Shown here piece by piece: positions 59,906 through 64,000 of a stretch of DNA of 64,000 nt (position 1 is its first letter; each line of letters opens with the position of its first letter). A program made the translations under genes and the position numbers. Source of the stretch: Chloroflexota bacterium (lineage in GTDB: Bacteria; Chloroflexota; Limnocylindria; Limnocylindrales; CSP1-4); NCBI GenBank assembly GCA_016191395.1, contig JACPOS010000009.1, positions 124,001-188,000 of the forward strand. Direction: 5' to 3'. The notes under the pieces are model-generated. The model saw nothing but the letters and a program-made list of their open reading frames with translations, searched no databases and was not told the DNA's origin.

Positions 59906-61459
59906 GTGCCGGACCGCCTGCCCGTCGCGCGGATCCGTCACGCACGCCGCACTCCCGGGGGCGTGCCCCGTCTGCCGTGGCGTCGCATCGTCAACCCATT
60001 CACGCCGCTCGAGATCCTCTCCGCGGACCAGGTCGAGGCGATCCATGGTGCAGCCCTGACGATCCTGCGCGACATCGGCGTGCAGGTCCTCGGCGCCGGA
60101 GCGCTGGATCGCTTCGAGGCGGCCCGAGCGCATGTGGAGCGGGAGGGCGGGGCCCGCGGCCCGGCAGGGCAGGTGCGCCTCGACCCGGCGCAGGTGGAGG
60201 AGCTCGTCTCGCGCGCCCCATCGCGCTTCCAGCTGCACGCGAGGAATCCGGAGCGCGGCCTCGTCTTCGGCGATCGCCACCTCGTCATCGGCGCGGTGGG
60301 CGGCCCTGCGTTCGTGACGGACCTCGATCGTGGCCGCCGCGCCGGCAACGCCGCGGACTTCGACGCCTACGTCCGGGTCATCGGCAGCCTCGACATCATC
60401 CACCAGGAGGGCGGCGGCCCACTCGAGCCGACGGACCTCCCGGTCGAGACCCGCCATCTGGACATGTACCGGACGCTGGCGACGCTGCTCGACAAGTCAT
60501 GGCAATGCCTCGCGTTCGGGCGCACCGTTGTCGAGGACGCGGCCGATGTCGCGTGCATCACGCGCGGCATCGACCGGGACACCCTCGTCCGCGAGCCGAG
60601 CCTCATGACGATCGTGAACTCGAACTCGCCGCTCCGCCTGGACGGCCCGATGTCCGACGGGCTGATCGCGATGGCGACGCTGGGCCAGCCCGTGGTCGCC
60701 ACGCCGTTCACGCTCGCTGGCGCGATGACCCCGGTCACCCTCGCCGGCGCGCTCGCGCAGCAGCATGCCGAGGCGCTGTTCATGGTCGCGCTTGCCCAGC
60801 TCGTGCGGCCGGGCACGCCCATGGTCTACGGCGGCTTCACCTCCAACGTGGACATGCGCACGGGCTCGCCGGCATTCGGCACCCCGGAATACGTCAAGGC
60901 CGCAATCGCGACGGGGCAGCTCGCGCGCCGAGTCGGCCTGCCGCATCGCTCGTCCAACGTCACCGGCGCGGCCGTCATGGATGCGCAGGCCGCCTACGAG
61001 AGCGAGATGTCCATCTGGGGCTCCGTCATGGGCGGCGCGAGCCTGCTGTACCAGGGCGCGGGCTGGCTGGAGGGCGGCCTCACTGCCTCCTTCGAGAAGC
61101 TGATCCTGGACGCGGAGCTGCTCCAGCAGATCGCCGAGGTCCTCACGCCCATCGTCGTCAGCGACGCGGAGCTGGGCCTCGATGCGATCGCGGAGGTCGG
61201 GCCGGGCGGGCACTTCTTCGGCACCGCGCACACGCTCGCGAGATTCGAGACGGCCTTCTATCAGCCCATGCTGTCCGACTGGCGCAACTTCGAGACCTGG
61301 CAGGAGGACGGCGCCCGAACCGCGACGGAGCGTGCGAACGGGATCTGGAAGCAGCTGCTGGCGGAGTACGAGCCACCGCCGCTCGACTCCGGCCGAGCCG
61401 AGGCCCTCGATGCCTTCGTGGACCGCCGCAAGCGTGAGATCACCGCCTCCGCCGGCTAG
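59906..61459 (+). CDS. MttB-family (trimethylamine methyltransferase-like) protein
   Basis: 517 residues. MttB/MtgB superfamily barrel signatures TPLEILSADQVEAIHGAALT, DIGVQVLGAGALDRFEAARA, SIWGSVMGGASLLYQGAGWL and VGPGGHFFGTAHTLARFETA. There is no in-frame amber codon, so it is not a pyrrolysine trimethylamine enzyme but of the glycine-betaine or other quaternary-amine demethylase type. It would transfer a methyl group to a corrinoid protein, yet no MttC-like corrinoid protein is visible here. GTG start two bases after the permease stop. Confidence 0.88.
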   Translation: MPDRLPVARIRHARRTPGGVPRLPWRRIVNPFTPLEILSADQVEAIHGAALTILRDIGVQVLGAGALDRFEAARAHVEREGGARGPAGQVRLDPAQVEELVSRAPSRFQLHARNPERGLVFGDRHLVIGAVGGPAFVTDLDRGRRAGNAADFDAYVRVIGSLDIIHQEGGGPLEPTDLPVETRHLDMYRTLATLLDKSWQCLAFGRTVVEDAADVACITRGIDRDTLVREPSLMTIVNSNSPLRLDGPMSDGLIAMATLGQPVVATPFTLAGAMTPVTLAGALAQQHAEALFMVALAQLVRPGTPMVYGGFTSNVDMRTGSPAFGTPEYVKAAIATGQLARRVGLPHRSSNVTGAAVMDAQAAYESEMSIWGSVMGGASLLYQGAGWLEGGLTASFEKLILDAELLQQIAEVLTPIVVSDAELGLDAIAEVGPGGHFFGTAHTLARFETAFYQPMLSDWRNFETWQEDGARTATERANGIWKQLLAEYEPPPLDSGRAEALDAFVDRRKREITASAG

Positions 61460-61516
61460 CTTGGTTCCCATTGACGTTGTTGACACCCGTTCCGGGCGAC
61501 CGCGTCTCCTGCCAGA

Positions 61517-61648
61517 TACCAACAGGGGTGGTGGTAGGTGCGGCTCGAGGTGGGAATCCGGCCAGCGCGGGTGATCTCGAGCGTGGGCGGCGGCCTGCCG
61601 ACCGCGAGAAACGGATGGTTCTGGCACCTACGACCAATGGGTTTGGTA
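61517..61648. repeat. 132-bp imperfect inverted-repeat element (possible structured RNA or MITE)
   Basis: The ends TACCA...GGTAGGTGC (61517-61541) and GCACCTAC...TTGGTA (61624-61648) match as an imperfect 25-bp inverted repeat (18 of 25), and each end also folds on itself (ACCA/TGGT). Between them a GCTCGAG/CTCGAGC helix occurs. It lies in a 378-bp gap that has no gene; the rest of the gap holds the promoter of the next gene. Confidence 0.45.
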
Positions 61649-61765
61649 GATGACAACCGCCTGGTGCCACCCGGAGCGCGACCAACGTGTCCGGGAATCA
61701 CAGCTAGCCGAACGGCGAGGGACGTTCGGTGCATGGGCGCACCGCGCGTCGCCTCAGTCGGCTGG

Positions 61766-61792
61766 TTGACGCCAGATCGTGCGGACTACACT
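61766..61792 (+). promoter_or_regulatory. Promoter of the BNR-repeat protein gene
   Basis: TTGACG (61766-61771) and TACACT (61787-61792) with a 15-base spacer. GGAGGG lies seven bases before the GTG at 61837. Confidence 0.5.
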
Positions 61793-61836
61793 TCCGCGCA
61801 CCGAACGCCACCGCACGCGTCGTGGAGGGATGCCTC

Positions 61837-63348
61837 GTGGTCAGGCTCCAGGTCCCCCGGGCCAGCTTCGTCATGCTCGCGGCGGTTGCCGCAGTTGCCC
61901 TGATCGGCGGACTCATCCTCGCCAACGGTGGCCTGGCAGGTGGCCCGCCCAAGGACGGTCCGGACCGCGGGCCGAAGGTGGCCGACGCGAACCCGGAGGC
62001 CGCGGAGCAGGCCGAGGAGGCCGAGGCCCACGCAGAAGCGTTCCGGGAGGCGGTCCGCGACGGCAAGGCGGGTGTTGCCGCGCCGATCAAGGTGAACGCC
62101 GCCGCCGGCTGGGCCGGCGAGCAGCTGGTCAGCGCCGCCGCGGACGACTGGGAGCCGGCGGTCGCCGCCGACCCGCACGTGTACCCGGACGGCAAGTCAT
62201 ACGCCTACCTGCTGACGACGCGCTATGCGAGCACGAAACCCTGCCCCGGCAACTGCCCAACGCCGTACATCGCTCTGTACACGAGCTCGAACGCGGGTGC
62301 GACATGGTCGGCCGGCGCGCCGCTGTGCGCCTGCAAGGGCTCCGGCCAGTTCGACCCGATCATCGAAGTCGTCCCGAACACTGGCGCGGTCTACGCGCTG
62401 TACATGAATGGCTACAACGTCATGTTCATGAAGTCCTTGGACCATGGGCTGAGCTGGTCCGGTCCCGTGAAGACGTACGGCTCCGTGTCCTGGAATGACA
62501 AGCCGATCATCGCGGTGAGCGATGACGGCAACGACGTGTACGTGATGTTCAACGGACCGACCGGCGGCGACCCCTGGCTCGCCCAGTCCCACAACGGCGG
62601 CACCACGTGGACCCAGACCAAGGTCGTCGACAGCAACCGGTACGTCTTCGCGTTCGACGGTGACGTCGACGCGAACGGGACCGCGTACTTCGCGATGACC
62701 TCCATCCTGTACGGAGGTGGCGGGAACAAGGGCACGACGCCGACCGGGCCCATCGAGGAGCACGTCTACGTGCTGACCAACAGCGGCCAGACGTTCACGG
62801 ACCGGCTCGTTGGTTCGATCCAGCCGGGTCTCGCATGCGTCGCGGCAGGCTGTCCACCGGACTTCTACCTGGGCCACGCGGCGATCACCGCGTACGCACC
62901 CGGGAAGGTGACGCTGCTGTACGACGGCACCACGGCGGCCGGCGGCCTGCAGACCATCACGTCGCGGACCTCGACCAACGCCGGCGCAACGTGGGCCCCG
63001 CCGGTCACCATCTCCGCAACCGGCGAAGAGTCGACCGCACCCGCGATCGAGGCGGCGAGCGCAACGGACGTTCGCGCCTGGTACCAGCAGACGAGCGGCG
63101 GTGGCAATGTCGACGCCTGGAACGTCTGGTATCGGACGTCGGCGGACGGCGGGCTGGCCTGGACCGCAGCCGTGAAGATCTCGGATGCGTCGAGCGGTGC
63201 GGCCTACAAGAGCGCTGCCGGCTTCGCGGAGATCTACGGCGACTACGGCGAGCTGGCGGTCACCTCCACCGGGAAGTCGATCGCGGCGTGGGGCGAGGGC
63301 ACCAGCTACGACGGCCCGGGCGGGGTCTGGTTCAACCGGCAGCCCTGA
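61837..63348 (+). CDS. Secreted BNR/Asp-box propeller protein (sialidase-like)
   Basis: 503 residues. Signal-anchor PRASFVMLAAVAAVALIGGL, a coiled acidic linker (EAAEQAEEAEAHAEAF), then a beta-propeller with six Asp-box-like S-x-D-x-G-x-x-W repeats (SNAGATWSAG, SLDHGLSWSG, SHNGGTTWTQ, TNSGQTFTDR, TNAGATWAPP, SADGGLAWTA). Sialidase, sortilin and other surface or secreted proteins share this. A catalytic Arg triad is not obvious, so enzyme function is uncertain. Confidence 0.82.
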   Translation: MVRLQVPRASFVMLAAVAAVALIGGLILANGGLAGGPPKDGPDRGPKVADANPEAAEQAEEAEAHAEAFREAVRDGKAGVAAPIKVNAAAGWAGEQLVSAAADDWEPAVAADPHVYPDGKSYAYLLTTRYASTKPCPGNCPTPYIALYTSSNAGATWSAGAPLCACKGSGQFDPIIEVVPNTGAVYALYMNGYNVMFMKSLDHGLSWSGPVKTYGSVSWNDKPIIAVSDDGNDVYVMFNGPTGGDPWLAQSHNGGTTWTQTKVVDSNRYVFAFDGDVDANGTAYFAMTSILYGGGGNKGTTPTGPIEEHVYVLTNSGQTFTDRLVGSIQPGLACVAAGCPPDFYLGHAAITAYAPGKVTLLYDGTTAAGGLQTITSRTSTNAGATWAPPVTISATGEESTAPAIEAASATDVRAWYQQTSGGGNVDAWNVWYRTSADGGLAWTAAVKISDASSGAAYKSAAGFAEIYGDYGELAVTSTGKSIAAWGEGTSYDGPGGVWFNRQP

Positions 63349-63827
63349 GGAGCGCCTCCGCACGCCGGGTCACGTTCACCTCGCCCTTCGCAGCGGCGAG
63401 GTCGCGCGCCCGGCTGGCAGCGTCACGCGCTTCCGCCCTCCGCCCGAGGACCGACGGGACCATCGACCGGGCGAGCCACGCGGCGATGGTGTCGATCAAT
63501 CGGTGTCGGCCGCGACCGCGACCGCCTCCAGCGACAGGCGGTCCACCTCCGCGCCTTCGTCGAGCCGTGCCGGCGCGACGCTCTCCGCGGCACGCCAGAG
63601 GATCTGTGTCACGGCGTCGTCCGGGGCCGCGAGCCTGCGCGCTTCGGCGGCCGCCCAGCTCGCCTCGTCGTTCTGCCCCAGGAGCACGTGCACCCATGCC
63701 TCAAGGCCACGGTCCCGACCTTTCGCGCCTCGCGACCGGGAGCCGCGCCGGTGAGCGTCGTCCCGCACGACATGCAGAACCGGGCGACCTCGGGATTCGC
63801 CGTTCCGCAGTTCGGGCAGCTGATCAC
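63332..63827 (-). pseudogene. Decayed zinc-ribbon/TPR protein gene
   Basis: GTG start at 63827 gives a zinc ribbon MISCPNCGTANPEVARFCMS with CGTTL; a frame change follows after about 35 residues to TPR-like helices (GLEAWVHVLLGQNDEASWAA, AEARRLAAPDDAVTQILWRA), and a second change leads to TIAAWLARSMVPSVLGRRAE ending RAEALLRAAG and a stop at 63332. The parts look like the beginning and end of a zinc-ribbon/adenylate-cyclase/TPR protein of about 1100 residues whose middle is lost. Its end overlaps the convergent BNR gene by 17 bp. Confidence 0.65.
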
Positions 63828-63886
63828 GCGTGGAGTCTGGGAGGCAGGACCGGCGGCGCGGAGCCCCGAAGCGCGATCATGGCGGC

Positions 63887-64000
63887 ATGCCGACCTACGC
63901 GGACCAGCCGAGCCGCTCGCCATGGATTGCCCAGATGGCGCCGGACGGGCCGCCACGGCCACTCAGTGCCGACGCCTCCACCGACGTCGCGATCGTCGGG
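63887..64000 (+). CDS. N-terminal part of a probable FAD-dependent oxidoreductase (cut by window edge)
   Basis: 38 residues visible: MPTYADQPSRSPWIAQMAPD ... STDVAIVG. The final DVAIVG is the start of a Rossmann dinucleotide-binding motif, at the position where DAO-type FAD oxidoreductases carry it. The rest lies outside the window, so the family call is weak. Confidence 0.45.
   Translation, partial: MPTYADQPSRSPWIAQMAPDGPPRPLSADASTDVAIVG

Noticed and set aside
59906..61459. Pyrrolysine-containing trimethylamine methyltransferase
   Set aside because: The frame has no in-frame amber codon; only the non-pyrrolysine MttB/MtgB relatives fit.
61541..61623. Cobalamin riboswitch suggested by GGGAATCCGG near an MttB gene
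   Set aside because: The conserved B12-box core and the L5-L13 pairing sequences could not be found, and the element lies downstream of the corrinoid-linked gene.

Overview
The window is a high-GC bacterial chromosome segment with dense protein coding on both strands and no tRNA, rRNA, CRISPR array, insertion sequence or phage gene that I can see. The gene content (a MarP-type CvpA/serine protease, DUF1028, DUF885, DUF4397 lipoproteins, a fused MoaD-MoaE, a TM0106-type nuclease-helicase, a non-pyrrolysine MttB homologue, LAL-type LuxR regulators) and the very high GC suggest a soil or freshwater Chloroflexota of the Limnocylindria type. That is an inference from gene content; an actinobacterium cannot be excluded. 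A strong organism-level feature is leaderless transcription: at least ten genes start at ATG, GTG or TTG six to ten bases after a TA-N3-T box and lack a Shine-Dalgarno sequence, while the other genes carry clear GGAGG-like sites.

Layout. 1-9.0 kb: a truncated MFS exporter, a cNMP-binding protein, then a minus-strand run of an XRE regulator, leuC, leuD, a lipoprotein, a MarP-like protease and DUF885, followed by DUF1028. 9.1-10.7 kb: small membrane proteins (GlsB/YeaQ, YggT) and a divergent XRE regulator. 10.8-19.9 kb: the plus-strand branched-chain amino-acid cluster ilvB-ilvN-ilvC-leuA-leuB-cimA plus a stand-alone LeuA regulatory domain, preceded by what looks like a ribosome-mediated transcription attenuator. 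With leuCD on the other strand, the cluster covers the acetohydroxyacid steps, leucine synthesis and isoleucine precursor synthesis by the citramalate route; ilvD and ilvE are not in the window. 20-25 kb: a DUF4397 lipoprotein, pheA, a HerA-like ATPase and an aldehyde dehydrogenase.

25.2-33.2 kb: a tight minus-strand group formed by a 1003-residue LAL regulator, a membrane protein, a membrane-anchored cupredoxin, a rifampicin-phosphotransferase-like PEP-utilizing enzyme and an O-methyltransferase. 33.4-43.7 kb: a second acetolactate-synthase-like enzyme, a GGDEF-EAL protein, an MBL-fold hydrolase, an M23 peptidase with a long structured leader, a membrane protein, a methyltransferase, MoaD-MoaE, an OmpR-type regulator and a glycosyltransferase. 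43.8-51 kb: a stress-envelope region of small membrane, CsbD, SRPBCC, GlsB and YggT proteins separated by strong hairpin terminators, plus a glycogen-debranching-type enzyme.

51-64 kb: a TM0106-family nuclease-helicase diverging from a response regulator that is frameshifted by a 19-bp tandem duplication, a secreted metalloprotease, an RraA-like protein, an ABC exporter, an MttB-family methyltransferase, a secreted BNR-propeller protein, a decayed zinc-ribbon/TPR gene, and the start of a probable FAD oxidoreductase.
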